Shown here: piece by piece, positions 26,493 through 35,319 of the stretch
Numbering within the stretch: the stretch's first letter is position 1
Layout of the letters: each line of letters begins with the position of its first letter
Translations under genes and position numbers: made by a program
Notes under the pieces: generated by a model
What the model saw: only the letters and a program-made list of their open reading frames with translations
Database searches by the model: none
Told to the model about the DNA's origin: nothing
NCBI RefSeq assembly: GCF_023101085.1
Contig: NZ_CP064703.1
Span: forward strand, 2,728,001 to 2,792,000
Reading direction: 5' to 3'
DNA from: Bradyrhizobium sp. 170
Lineage (GTDB): Bacteria > Pseudomonadota > Alphaproteobacteria > Rhizobiales > Xanthobacteraceae
Length of the DNA stretch: 64,000 nucleotides

Positions 26493-27425
26493 ATGGCCCC
26501 CCGCGCTAACTGGAAAGGCTTCCTGCGCCTTTCCCTCGTCACCTGTCCGGTAGCGCTCTATCCGGCCACGTCGGAATCCGAGAAGGTCTCCTTCAACCAG
26601 CTCAACCGGAAGACCGGCCACCGCATCAAGTACGCCAAGGTCGATGCCGACACCGGCGAGGAGGTCGCCAACGAGGACATCGTCAAGGGGTACAAGGTCG
26701 ACACCGACACCTTCATCGAGGTGACGAAGGAAGAGCTCGAGAACGTCGCGCTGGAATCGACGCGAACGATCGAGATCGACGAGTTCGTCGACCGCAGCGA
26801 GATCGATCCGCGATATCTGATCCGCCCCTACTACCTGGTGCCGGACGGCAAGGTCGGACATGACGCCTTCGCCGTCATCCGCGAGACCATCCGAGAGATG
26901 AACAAGGTTGCGATCGGGCGCGTGGTGCTGACCAATCGGGAGCACATCATCGCGCTCGATCCGCTCGGCAAGGGCCTGATGGGAACGCTGCTGCGCTACC
27001 CCTACGAGGTGCGTTCTGCGGACGAATATTTCGACGATATTCAGGACGTCAAAGTCACCAAGGACATGCTTGATCTCGCCAGGCACATCGTCAACCAGAA
27101 GGCGGGACACTTCGAGCCGGACAAGTTCGAGGACCAGTACGAAACCGCCCTTATCGATCTCATCAACCAGAAGCGCGCCGGCAAACCGATCACCGCGAAA
27201 GCGCGTCCCCGCGGCGAGAACGTCGTCGATTTGATGGACGCGCTGCGCAAGAGCATCGGAGGAGGCGCGGCGGCAGCGACAGAGGCGTCGAAGAAGCCAG
27301 CCAAGAAGGCGCGCAAGGCGGCGGCCGGGCAGAAGGAAATGCTGATGCCGATTGCCGGCAAGAAATCGGCCAAGGAGACCGCGGCGAAGAAGCTGGCGGC
27401 CAAACCGCAGCGGAAGTCGGCTTAA
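26493..27425 (+). CDS. ku: Non-homologous end joining protein Ku (copy 2)
   Basis: A 310-residue Ku with MAPRANWKGFLRLSLVTCPV at the start and only scattered changes from copy 1 in the core (for example VPDGKVGH for RPDGKVGH). It has the same basic Lys/Ala tail with the GQKEMLMPIAGKK motif. The open frame continues upstream to 25992, but that segment is antisense to the Cys-rich gene; the real start is ATG 26493. The coiled-coil gene follows 170 bp downstream. Two Ku genes could form homo- or heterodimers. Confidence 0.93.
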   Translation: MAPRANWKGFLRLSLVTCPVALYPATSESEKVSFNQLNRKTGHRIKYAKVDADTGEEVANEDIVKGYKVDTDTFIEVTKEELENVALESTRTIEIDEFVDRSEIDPRYLIRPYYLVPDGKVGHDAFAVIRETIREMNKVAIGRVVLTNREHIIALDPLGKGLMGTLLRYPYEVRSADEYFDDIQDVKVTKDMLDLARHIVNQKAGHFEPDKFEDQYETALIDLINQKRAGKPITAKARPRGENVVDLMDALRKSIGGGAAAATEASKKPAKKARKAAAGQKEMLMPIAGKKSAKETAAKKLAAKPQRKSA

Positions 27426-27595
27426 GGTATCTTTGCGGTGGGTTCACAGAAAGCTTCGCTCCGACACTCCGGATGCATCGAGATATTGCCCGGGCGGGCG
27501 CTCTGCGCGCCCGCTTTGAAAGTTCTCTGCTCACGAGGTAGACAGCACGGCTGATCGCATGGCAGCGGTCAGTGGGCGGTGCGGGGAAGCGTCTC

Positions 27596-28210
27596 ATGGC
27601 GAGAAAACTGAAGACCTACCAGACCTCGCTGGGCTTCTTCGATCTGGCGATGGCCGCTCCCTCCATGAAAGCGGCTCTGGAAGCGTGGGGCGCCGACAGC
27701 AATCTCTTCCACCAGGGCGCGGCGAAGGAAAGCGACGATCCGGACGTTATCGCGGCGGCCATGGCAAAGCCCGGCGTCGTTCTCAGGCGCCCGGTCGGAT
27801 CCGACGGATCTTTCAGCGAGCATGCCGAACTGCCCACTCATCTTGGCGGCGGTGGACCAACGAAAGCCGCCCGCAAGTCGAAAGGCCCAAAGGCGAAGAA
27901 GCCTTCCTCTCGCCCCGTCGATAAGGTTGCGGAACGAAAGGCCGCTTTCGACTACGAACGGGAACGGAGGAGCCGCGAGCTTGAACGGGCGACCGAAGAG
28001 GCCGCCAGGCAGAAGGACCGTGAACGCCGGCAGCAGGCCATCAACAAGGCGCAGGCTGCGTTGGACAAGGCCGAGCAGGAGCACGCGAAGCAGGCCGCCG
28101 CCATTCAGGCCGAGGTCGAGGCTATCGAGAAGAGATCGCAAGCCGAAAAAGCCCGCTGGGATAAGGAGAAGGAGCGATTGGAAGCCGCGCTGCGGCGCGC
28201 GCGGGGCTAG
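27596..28210 (+). CDS. Coiled-coil protein of Ku modules, copy 2
   Basis: A 204-residue paralogue of 12898-13512, identical in length. It opens MARKLKTYQTSLGFFDLAMA and continues ALEAWGADSNLFHQGAAKES; the second half is a Glu/Lys/Arg coiled coil (RRQQAINKAQAALDKAEQEH). It directly follows the second Ku gene, while in the first module the ligase and other genes lie between. There is no export signal. Confidence 0.65.
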   Translation: MARKLKTYQTSLGFFDLAMAAPSMKAALEAWGADSNLFHQGAAKESDDPDVIAAAMAKPGVVLRRPVGSDGSFSEHAELPTHLGGGGPTKAARKSKGPKAKKPSSRPVDKVAERKAAFDYERERRSRELERATEEAARQKDRERRQQAINKAQAALDKAEQEHAKQAAAIQAEVEAIEKRSQAEKARWDKEKERLEAALRRARG

Positions 28211-28414
28211 TTTCTGTAGCGGCACCCACGAGCGAAGGTCAGCGGTCTCTTCAAGTGTTTATCGTTCGGGCTCGTTCGCCCTTGCCGCGGCAGAATCGGC
28301 CAACTCGGCGGGATTTCCAATGCCTACGGCTCTGCCAGCTTGAACCGGCGGCCCTTGCACTGAAGTCGGTTCGAGGATTGGATTACCCGCGAGCCGAGTG
28401 ATCGAGGTAAGTCC

Positions 28415-30079
28415 ATGGTCAATGCGCTCGTCATCCGCCGCAATACGCAACTGGCAAAAGCCCTGAAGGCTCTTCGCGCGGCGCAATATGTTCGAATGTC
28501 CACCGATCTTCAGCGCTATTCGACCCAGAACCAGGCGGCCGCTATCGCGGCATACGCGCAGCAACGAAACCTTACCATCGTTCGGACTTATGTCGACGAA
28601 GGGCGCAGCGGAGTGAGAATCAACCGGCGGCCGGCCCTTGCCGAACTCATCAAGGATGTTCAATCAGGAAACACGGACTTTGAGCACATTCTGGTCTATG
28701 ACGTCAGCCGATGGGGACGCTTCCAGGATGTCGATGAAAGCGCGCATTATGAGTTTGTCTGCAAGCGAAGCGGCGTCAAGGTCGCCTATTGCGCTGAACA
28801 ATTCGAAAACGACGGAAGCCTTCTGTCGAGCATCTTAAAGAACATCAAGCGCGTAATGGCGGCTGAGTTCAGCCGGGAGCTTGGCGTCAAGGTGCACGCC
28901 GGCCACTGCCGAATAGCGAGCCTTGGCTATCGCGTTGGTGGCTCGCTCACGTTCGGGCTCGGCAGAGAGATGGTCGATGAGGAGAAACGCTCCAAAGGTC
29001 GGCTGGCGAAGGGCGAGTACAAGGCCTTGAAAACGGACCGTGTGCGGCTTCGGCTGGGGTCTGACGAAGAGATTGCGGTCGTCAGATGGATATTCCAGCA
29101 ATTCGTCTTAGAGCGAAAGACCGACGTCGAAATCGCACGGCAGCTCAATCGCGGAAACATCGCCAGTCACCATGGGCGACCCTGGACCTACATCATGGTC
29201 CATTCTATTCTCAGAAATGAGAACTATATCGGCAATCTCGTTTACAACCGAACGACCCGCCGTCTCGGCCAGACGCAAGTAAACAATCCCGATAATTTGT
29301 GGATTCGTAGCCCAGGAGTAGTGTCGCCGGTGATCGACCAGGATCTCTTTGCACGTGCTCAGAAGATCATGGCTGAACGGTACATCTCGATTCCAGAAGA
29401 CCAGATGCTGCGCAGACTCCGCCTGACGCTCGGTCGCAAAGGAAAACTCACGACCCGCATCATTAAAAATGCGCCCGGACTCCCTTCTGTCGCATGCTAC
29501 ATCAAGCATTTTGGCTCACTACGAAAAGCTTACGCGCTTATCGGTTATCAAGGATCCCGTGACTGCGAATGGTTTGACGTGCGAGATCATTGGTCCGAGC
29601 TTTTGTCAAAGCTGGCAGGGCAGGTTGCGGAGGCGCTGAGGACCGATCTCGGGATTCGGTTGAATCTCACCGACGATGGTGTAGGGCTCGCACGGCACGG
29701 AAACAGCAAGATCATCTCGTTTCAGGTCGTCCGGCGAATGGCGCGGAGGACCCCAAATCATGTTGCTCTGTGGAGAGCCCACCTGAGAAAGGAACGAACC
29801 AGGCTGTGTGTTTTCTTGCGGCTGAAGGAGGCCAACAAGGTGGTTCAAGACTATGTGCTGTTGCCCGCAGCAGACACTGCGAAGCCTTATCTAACGCTTT
29901 CAGACGGCGCATTGGCCCGCCACAAGGCCGTTCGCGTAGACACTGTGAACGAACTTATTCGGAACATCAAAGCGAGGTTCACTTCGTCCAGCCATGCCGC
30001 GCCAGCCAAGCCAACGCGACCGAACAAGCGAAGGAAACCAAGCCGGCCCAAAACCAGGAACGTCCGCGTGCGGCACTGA
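28415..30079 (+). CDS. Large serine recombinase (resolvase/invertase N-domain)
   Basis: A 554-residue serine recombinase. The catalytic domain starts at AAQYVRMSTDLQRYSTQNQ with nucleophile Ser in VRMSTD (near residue 30), followed by DEGRSGVRINRRPAL, then VYDVSRWGRFQD with the conserved Arg pair. The RECOMBINASE domain follows (GYRVGG, then VRWIFQQFVLERKTDVEIAR). The C-terminal 200 residues are Lys/Arg-rich with no clear Cys zinc site. It integrates or excises an element by double-strand cleavage. It may be the integrase of the ICE that follows, but the target site was not found. Confidence 0.85.
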   Translation: MVNALVIRRNTQLAKALKALRAAQYVRMSTDLQRYSTQNQAAAIAAYAQQRNLTIVRTYVDEGRSGVRINRRPALAELIKDVQSGNTDFEHILVYDVSRWGRFQDVDESAHYEFVCKRSGVKVAYCAEQFENDGSLLSSILKNIKRVMAAEFSRELGVKVHAGHCRIASLGYRVGGSLTFGLGREMVDEEKRSKGRLAKGEYKALKTDRVRLRLGSDEEIAVVRWIFQQFVLERKTDVEIARQLNRGNIASHHGRPWTYIMVHSILRNENYIGNLVYNRTTRRLGQTQVNNPDNLWIRSPGVVSPVIDQDLFARAQKIMAERYISIPEDQMLRRLRLTLGRKGKLTTRIIKNAPGLPSVACYIKHFGSLRKAYALIGYQGSRDCEWFDVRDHWSELLSKLAGQVAEALRTDLGIRLNLTDDGVGLARHGNSKIISFQVVRRMARRTPNHVALWRAHLRKERTRLCVFLRLKEANKVVQDYVLLPAADTAKPYLTLSDGALARHKAVRVDTVNELIRNIKARFTSSSHAAPAKPTRPNKRRKPSRPKTRNVRVRH

Positions 30080-30623
30080 CGGAGCGCAGATCAGATAGAG
30101 AATGGCGCCCAATACCTTGCCGTAGTTTCTCCTGAAATCGCCATTGAGCTTCGAAATCTCGACGAGCTCGGAACATTGGTCGGGCATTACATTCTCCTGG
30201 AAACACCCCAGGTGCCCCATAGTGTGAATGCTGATCGAAGTTGACCCCTCAATCGCCGCACGTGCGGATCTAAAGTCTTGACTTTATTGATGTGGGAACG
30301 ACCCCGGCGCCGATAGGCGTCCAAACCCCACGCCGAAACACACTTGTGGTTGTTAAGGCCGAGTTTGCCACCCGGCAAGGGTGCTTGAGTCGGCGGAGAA
30401 CTGAAGAAGCGTTTCCGATGGTCAGATCCGGATCTATCACCCGCAAAAAAGCGCTCGTGAGGATATCCGCATTTCCCGAGCTCACGTTGTTGCTGCTTCT
30501 CGTCTTTGCGCGTGCGGCTGTCGCCGCACCGGGCTCTCGTGAACCGAGCCGCGCAGCGTCTCGGCCATGCGGCTTCGATCCCTCGCGCAGAATAACGAGT
30601 CGCTCGCCGGAGGCACTCGCTCT

Positions 30624-30784
30624 CGGGTCCCGCCGTCATTTCATTCCGGCGTCGCTATCACTGCCCCGCGCTCGGGTGCCTTTTTAACCGGTCTCGCGAC
30701 TGCACTCGGTCCCGGGTCCCGCCGCTACGCGTCGGCGCTATGCTGACCCTCCTGCGGGTGCCTTTTTTAGCCGGGTCTCGCGAC
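30624..30784 (+). repeat. Two imperfect repeats of about 80-90 bp
   Basis: CGGGTCCCGCCG, GGGTGCCTTTTT and GTCTCGCGAC recur in the same order at 30624/30674/30691 and 30713/30756/30775. The second copy ends in GGGTCTCGCGACCC, a palindrome. T-runs after the GGGTGCC stretches could act as terminators. Confidence 0.6.
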
Positions 30785-31090
30785 CCGTGAGTGGTCTCCG
30801 CTTTCGCGCCGCCCATACACTTCTCTTCTATGTTGATGACGGGACCTCCGCACCTCGCGCGCAAAGCTTCCTGACCCGACCCGCCACATCAGCCCCGTTA
30901 ATCACACGCGTGAGCCCTCGCGCGAGCTTGGGCGCGCCGTCACAACCATCGGCATTTGGAGCAGCAGCGCGTCCAGACCGACCGAGATACGTGGGTGCAT
31001 CCGGTTCGAAATCTACCGAGCCTTCAGCTTCTTTTCCGGCGCAGTGCGCCCGTCATCGAGATTGAGAGTGAGAGGGCAGACCGGGTTCGT

Positions 31091-31144
31091 GACGGGTCGA
31101 GTGGTCGGGAGAGAGGCTTCCGGCGCCCGTCGCGGAGAACCGCG
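31091..31144 (+). promoter_or_regulatory. Conserved hairpin leader, copy A (before ardC)
   Basis: GACGGG (31091) and CCCGTC (31126) can pair across a GGTCGGGAGAGAG core, 54 bp before the ardC ATG. The same arrangement with almost identical spacing precedes the ParB-like gene, and a variant precedes the methylase/helicase gene. Confidence 0.6.
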
Positions 31145-31879
31145 ATGTTCAGCCAGAAATCATACGCGCGCGCCGGTCAGGATCGGGCCAGCCTTTACAC
31201 CGAAATCACCGACAAGATCATCGCCGAACTGGAGGCCGGCCGCATCCCATGGGTGCAGCCATGGGGGACGGCGGCGATCAAGGCGCCGCTCGCCATGCCG
31301 CGCAATGCTTCGACGCAGCGCGGCTACTCTGGAATTAACGTGCTGATTCTGTGGGGCGCCGTCATTGAACACGGCTTCTCCGGCCAGAGCTGGCTGACCT
31401 TTCGTCAGGCGCTCGGGCTCGGCGGCCATGTCAGGAAGGGAGAGCGGGGAACCACCGTCGTCTATGCCGATCGCTTCGTTCCCCAGGGTGAGCGCCAGCA
31501 TGCCGCGGAGACCGGGGAAGAGCCGGGCACGATCCCGTTCCTCAAGCGTTTCACTCTCTTCAACACCGACCAATGCGATTTGCCCGAGGACGTCGCTGGC
31601 TCGGTAGTCCCGTCCCCACCGGACCAGATCGAACCGCAGGCTGAAGCTTTGATTGCCGCGACCGGTGCCGACTTCCGCATCGGCGGCGCGCGCGCCTACT
31701 ATAATACGAGCGGCGATTTCGTGCAGGTCCCGCCGCCGGCGGCTTACTTTGAGCCGATCAATTGGCATCGGACCGCGTTTCACGAACTCTCGCACTGGAG
31801 CGGAGCGGCTCCCCGGCTTGGTCGGGATCTCTCGGGCTCGTTCGGCTCCAAATCCTACGCGCGCGAGGAACTGGTCGCG
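31145..31879 (+). pseudogene. ardC: ardC antirestriction gene, 5' part (interrupted)
   Basis: ArdC proteins bind single-stranded DNA through an N-terminal domain and carry a zincin-like metallopeptidase domain; they protect incoming plasmid DNA. Residues 1-245 remain: SLYTEITDKIIAELEAGRIP, VNVLILWG-type core as INVLILWGAVIEHGF, and the zinc motif HELSH in FHELSHWSGA. After AREELVA the gene is cut by a 13.7 kb island. The rest is at 45553-45767. A short false tail ends at 31888. The zinc site remains but the C-terminal helices do not, so function is doubtful. Confidence 0.85.
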
Positions 31880-31906
31880 TTATCCTGACTCTGTGATCCT
31901 GTCTCA
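31876..31906 (+). repeat. Left terminal inverted repeat of the island
   Basis: Reads CGCGTTATCCTGA, then CTCTGTGAT, then CCTGTCTCA. It pairs in inverted orientation with 45524-45552 (CGCGTTATCTGA and CCTGTCTCA blocks kept, middle divergent). Confidence 0.75.
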
Positions 31907-32146
31907 GAATCAGGCATGGAGCCGCATCACGGACTGGTCCGATGAAGCTCTTCAGACGTCCGGGTCAAGCGTTCCCGCAGCGTAAGCGAGGACAACGCTT
32001 GACGCGGCGGCGACTCCACAAACTTGTCTATGGGTGCAGGCGAAGTCCTGCACCCCTGCCACGCGGCGAGCGGGAGAGCGCGAGGGGAACCCCTCGCATT
32101 CTAAACAATGAAGTTGCGCCGAAGGCGCTCCGCTTAGGTATCGCGC

Positions 32147-33481
32147 GTGCAGTTGTATTTTACAAACGTTGACGCTGTTTCTCGCCCGCTTTCCATTGAT
32201 GGCCTCGTAAGGATCATTGCGCCCGCCGCGCTTGGCAGCGCCGAGCGCGCTGGGTTGATCGACGGCATGCCTTTCATCCTGATGGATGACGGCAGCTACG
32301 ATCTCCATCTCAATCGATTCTTCCGCGCCTGTCCGGGCATGGGGGCGCGGTCGCCGAACACATGGCGCTCCTACGCCCGGGACATTCTCGTCTGGGCGCG
32401 TTTTCTCAGCGAGCGGCGCGGCGGCAAGACGGTCTGGCAGGCGGACCGCCACGATGTGCTGGCCTTTCATCGGTGGGCCGTCGAAGAAGGGATCATCGCG
32501 ACCTCGCCCTTCAGCTATGGCGTCACCCTCCGCAGGGCAGTTGGTACGCGCGCTATGCTGGCCGTTACGACGAACCGGGCGCGCGAGCGCGCGCCACGGC
32601 TGCACGATATGCGTTACGTCGATCTCGGCCGCTATTTGCTCTTCAGGGACGTGGGGCTGAGAGGGCGCTTGCCCGACGGCACCGACGATCCGACGTGGCG
32701 TGGCCGCAATGGCGAACGGAATGCGCTCTTCGCAGAGCTGTTGGTCACGACCGGACTGCGGCTGACCGAAGGCGGTAGCCTGCTTCTGGCCGATCTTCCT
32801 CGTGCGACAGAAGCCGGATCACGCTCGGTCGTATTCGATCTGCCAGGCGCGGTCGCCAAGGGCGGACGGCCGCGCCGTGTTCGCATTCCCCGTCGCGTGC
32901 TGGCGCTGATCAACGACTACATCGATCTCGAGCGCGCTGTCTCATCCGCCCGATCGGAGCCTGCGGTCACCAATCCGCTCTGGTTGGCGCCGGAGGGTGG
33001 GAAGATCGTCGCCGCGGCGGGCAAGCGGGTCCGGCTCGACCGGCTCACGCCGGGCGAGCGACGGCGTGTGCTGATCGGCACACCGGGCAAAGCACAACAC
33101 GCCTTGCTTTGGTTGACCGAAGGCGGCCGGCCCTTGCCTGCGGCCACTTGGGAAGCCGCTTTTCGGCGGGCTTGCGCGCGCTGCCATCGTTTCGGCATCG
33201 ACGTCAACGTATCGCCCCATACGTTGCGGCATACCTTCGCCGTCAACATGCTTTCCATGCTGATCCGCGAGCAGATCGGCGCGGTGTTCGATCCGCAGGA
33301 TCGGCACGGCGCGGCCTATCGCCGGATTCTCGGCGATCCGCTGCAGAAGCTGCAGCATCTGCTGGGGCACGCGAGCGTGACCAGCACCTACATCTATCTC
33401 GACAGCTTGGCCGAAGCGCAGGAACTGGTCGACACGGCCGCGGATCGCTGGGCCCAAGATACGGCCGGTGATGCGCAATGA
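32147..33481 (+). CDS. ginA: GInt tyrosine recombinase A (GinA-like)
   Basis: A 444-residue phage-integrase-family recombinase. Catalytic residues are seen: Arg in TTGLRLTEGG, the HTLRHTFAV box, HASVTSTYIYLDSL with the final Tyr, and a LLGH His. The N-terminal part has the core-binding fold (SPNTWRSYARDILVWARFL). The basic loop between Arg and the His box is longer than in XerC/D. It is first of four genes overlapping by ATGA; all four are needed for excision in the described GInts. Confidence 0.85.
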   Translation: MQLYFTNVDAVSRPLSIDGLVRIIAPAALGSAERAGLIDGMPFILMDDGSYDLHLNRFFRACPGMGARSPNTWRSYARDILVWARFLSERRGGKTVWQADRHDVLAFHRWAVEEGIIATSPFSYGVTLRRAVGTRAMLAVTTNRARERAPRLHDMRYVDLGRYLLFRDVGLRGRLPDGTDDPTWRGRNGERNALFAELLVTTGLRLTEGGSLLLADLPRATEAGSRSVVFDLPGAVAKGGRPRRVRIPRRVLALINDYIDLERAVSSARSEPAVTNPLWLAPEGGKIVAAAGKRVRLDRLTPGERRRVLIGTPGKAQHALLWLTEGGRPLPAATWEAAFRRACARCHRFGIDVNVSPHTLRHTFAVNMLSMLIREQIGAVFDPQDRHGAAYRRILGDPLQKLQHLLGHASVTSTYIYLDSLAEAQELVDTAADRWAQDTAGDAQ

Positions 33482-35319
33482 CCGCCGCCATGACCACATC
33501 GGCGCGGCGGCCCGGCCGCCGTGCCCTCTTTCCCGAGACGCTGCCCGATCCCGAGGAGGAAGCTGCTGCGGCGATCGCATCGCTCCGCTTCCCTGTCACC
33601 CTCGCGGACCGCACCATGACCATCGACCTGACGATACTGGGCGGTCGCAGAGCATTGGCGCGGACGCTTGCGGGTGCGCTTTGGCGCGCCTGCCAGGTTG
33701 GCGGCCCGGCAGGCTCGATCTCGACGGCCGCTGCCTACGCCAATGCGCTCAAGATGTTCTGGCGCTGTCTCGACGCCGGCACTCATCGCGTAACGCGTCT
33801 ATCGGACATCGATGCCGCGTGCATCGACGGTTTCGACGCCTGGATGGAAGAGAGCGGCCTGCACCCCAATCATCGGCTGCACCGGATGAGCAAAGTGCTC
33901 AATCTGCTCCGGCTGGCGGATGCGGCGTCGCCGCGGCAACTGCCACCTGATGCGTCGCGGCGGCTGATGTACACGAGTGATCGGCCGGGCGTGCGCGCCC
34001 AACCGCGCGATGCCTATGGCGATGATGTTGCTTCGGCATTGCGAAGCGCAGCACGCGCAGACCTCAGCGCGATCATGCATCGCTTTGCCGCGGTCGAGCG
34101 CCTTCCGGCGCACGACGATGCCGATCGGAGCAGCGCTCTGGCAGCAGCACACGAAGCGGCCATGGCAGCGATCGATGCGGAGGGCGTCATCGGGCACCGG
34201 CATCCGCTCTTCAAACGGCTCTATACGCTCCGCCGGGAGTGCGGTTTGCCGAACGATCGCCTGATCTACGATCTCCATGGCTGCAGGCATCTGCTGGCCA
34301 CCGACCTCGTGCCGCTTGTTGTTCTCATTTCGCTCGAGACTGGTCTCGAGGTCGAAGCCATCAAGGGATTGCGGTCGGATTGCCTGAAGAACCCATCCGG
34401 CGGCTATGTCGAGATCGAGTACTGCAAGCGGCGGGCGCGCGGCGCCGAGTGGAAGCGACTGCGCGTCCGCGATGGCGGATCGTCGACGCCCGGCGGGCTG
34501 ATCCGGAAGGTGCTGCACTGGACGGAAGGCACCAGACACCGGCTCGGCGTGCACTCGCTGTGGGCTCATTTCGCCTGGGGCCGCCTGACCCCACGCGTCC
34601 TAAGCATGAAGGAAGTCATCGCCTCATGGATCGGACGGCATGGCATCCTCGACGAGCACGGCCGGCCGCTCCGCCTCAACCTGACCCGCCTGCGCAAGAC
34701 CCATAAGGCGGCATGGTATCGCCGAACCGGCGGCCAGCTCGACCGCTTCGCGGTCGGGCACAGCATCGCGGTCGCGGCCAATCACTACGCCGACATTCCC
34801 GCGCTTCGCCATCTCCACGAAGCGACCATTGCCGACGCCATGACCGATGCGCTCGACGCCGCTCGGCATCCGCACGTCCTGTCATCGGAGCAGGAGGCGG
34901 CCCTTCGAGCCGATCCCGACGACGCCGTTGATCTGCCGGTCTCGGGAGCGTCTGCCGTCAACGCCCTGTTGAGCGGCGAGCAAGACGTCTGGCTCGCCAG
35001 TTGCGGCGGCTTCTACAAGAGCCCGTTCGCGGCCGACGGCGAAGCCTGTCCGTCACCGTTCTGGGGATGCCTGGAATGCAGCAATGCGGTGATTACTGCC
35101 CGCAAGCTGCCCGCGCTCTTGTCGTTCCTTACCTTCATCCGCGCGCAAAGGCAGACGCTCACCGAACCTGACTGGACGACGAAGTTCGGACGCGTTCACG
35201 GACGGATCGCCGATCAGATCCTGCCCCGCTTCAGCGATGCCGAGATCGAACAGGCGCGTCAGGTCGCGGCTTCAGACCCGGCGCTTATTTACCTGCCACC
35301 TGAAGCGGGAGCACCGTGA
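33478..35319 (+). CDS. ginB: GInt tyrosine recombinase B (GinB-like)
   Basis: A 613-residue divergent tyrosine recombinase. Arg is likely in SLETGLEVEAIKGLRSDC (weak match), the second box is TRLRKTHKAAWYRR, and the Tyr is in AANHYADIPAL. A cysteine-bearing C-terminal tail (SCGGFYKSPFAADGEACPSP and FWGCLECSNAVITA) could bind zinc and is unusual for integrases. It overlaps the genes on both sides by 4 bp. Confidence 0.75.
   Translation: MTAAMTTSARRPGRRALFPETLPDPEEEAAAAIASLRFPVTLADRTMTIDLTILGGRRALARTLAGALWRACQVGGPAGSISTAAAYANALKMFWRCLDAGTHRVTRLSDIDAACIDGFDAWMEESGLHPNHRLHRMSKVLNLLRLADAASPRQLPPDASRRLMYTSDRPGVRAQPRDAYGDDVASALRSAARADLSAIMHRFAAVERLPAHDDADRSSALAAAHEAAMAAIDAEGVIGHRHPLFKRLYTLRRECGLPNDRLIYDLHGCRHLLATDLVPLVVLISLETGLEVEAIKGLRSDCLKNPSGGYVEIEYCKRRARGAEWKRLRVRDGGSSTPGGLIRKVLHWTEGTRHRLGVHSLWAHFAWGRLTPRVLSMKEVIASWIGRHGILDEHGRPLRLNLTRLRKTHKAAWYRRTGGQLDRFAVGHSIAVAANHYADIPALRHLHEATIADAMTDALDAARHPHVLSSEQEAALRADPDDAVDLPVSGASAVNALLSGEQDVWLASCGGFYKSPFAADGEACPSPFWGCLECSNAVITARKLPALLSFLTFIRAQRQTLTEPDWTTKFGRVHGRIADQILPRFSDAEIEQARQVAASDPALIYLPPEAGAP

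Larger units (their letters stand above)
30080..31144. other. 1.06 kb largely non-coding region before ardC
   Basis: No frame here looks like a protein family. The region contains a tandem imperfect repeat (30624-30784) and ends in the ardC leader with its hairpin. It may hold the ICE end, transfer origin or control sites, but none can be proven from sequence alone. Confidence 0.4.

Noticed and set aside
26355..27110. 251-residue frame antisense to Ku (also 8614-9378)
   Set aside because: The same antisense frame appears at both Ku copies because Ku itself is conserved; the composition is that of a mirrored coding strand.
30187..30639. 150-residue minus-strand frame in the pre-ardC gap
   Set aside because: Arg-rich, no domain, and spans non-coding-looking DNA close to the repeats.
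31952..32605. 217-residue minus-strand frame over the ginA start
   Set aside because: Shadow of ginA; no family features.
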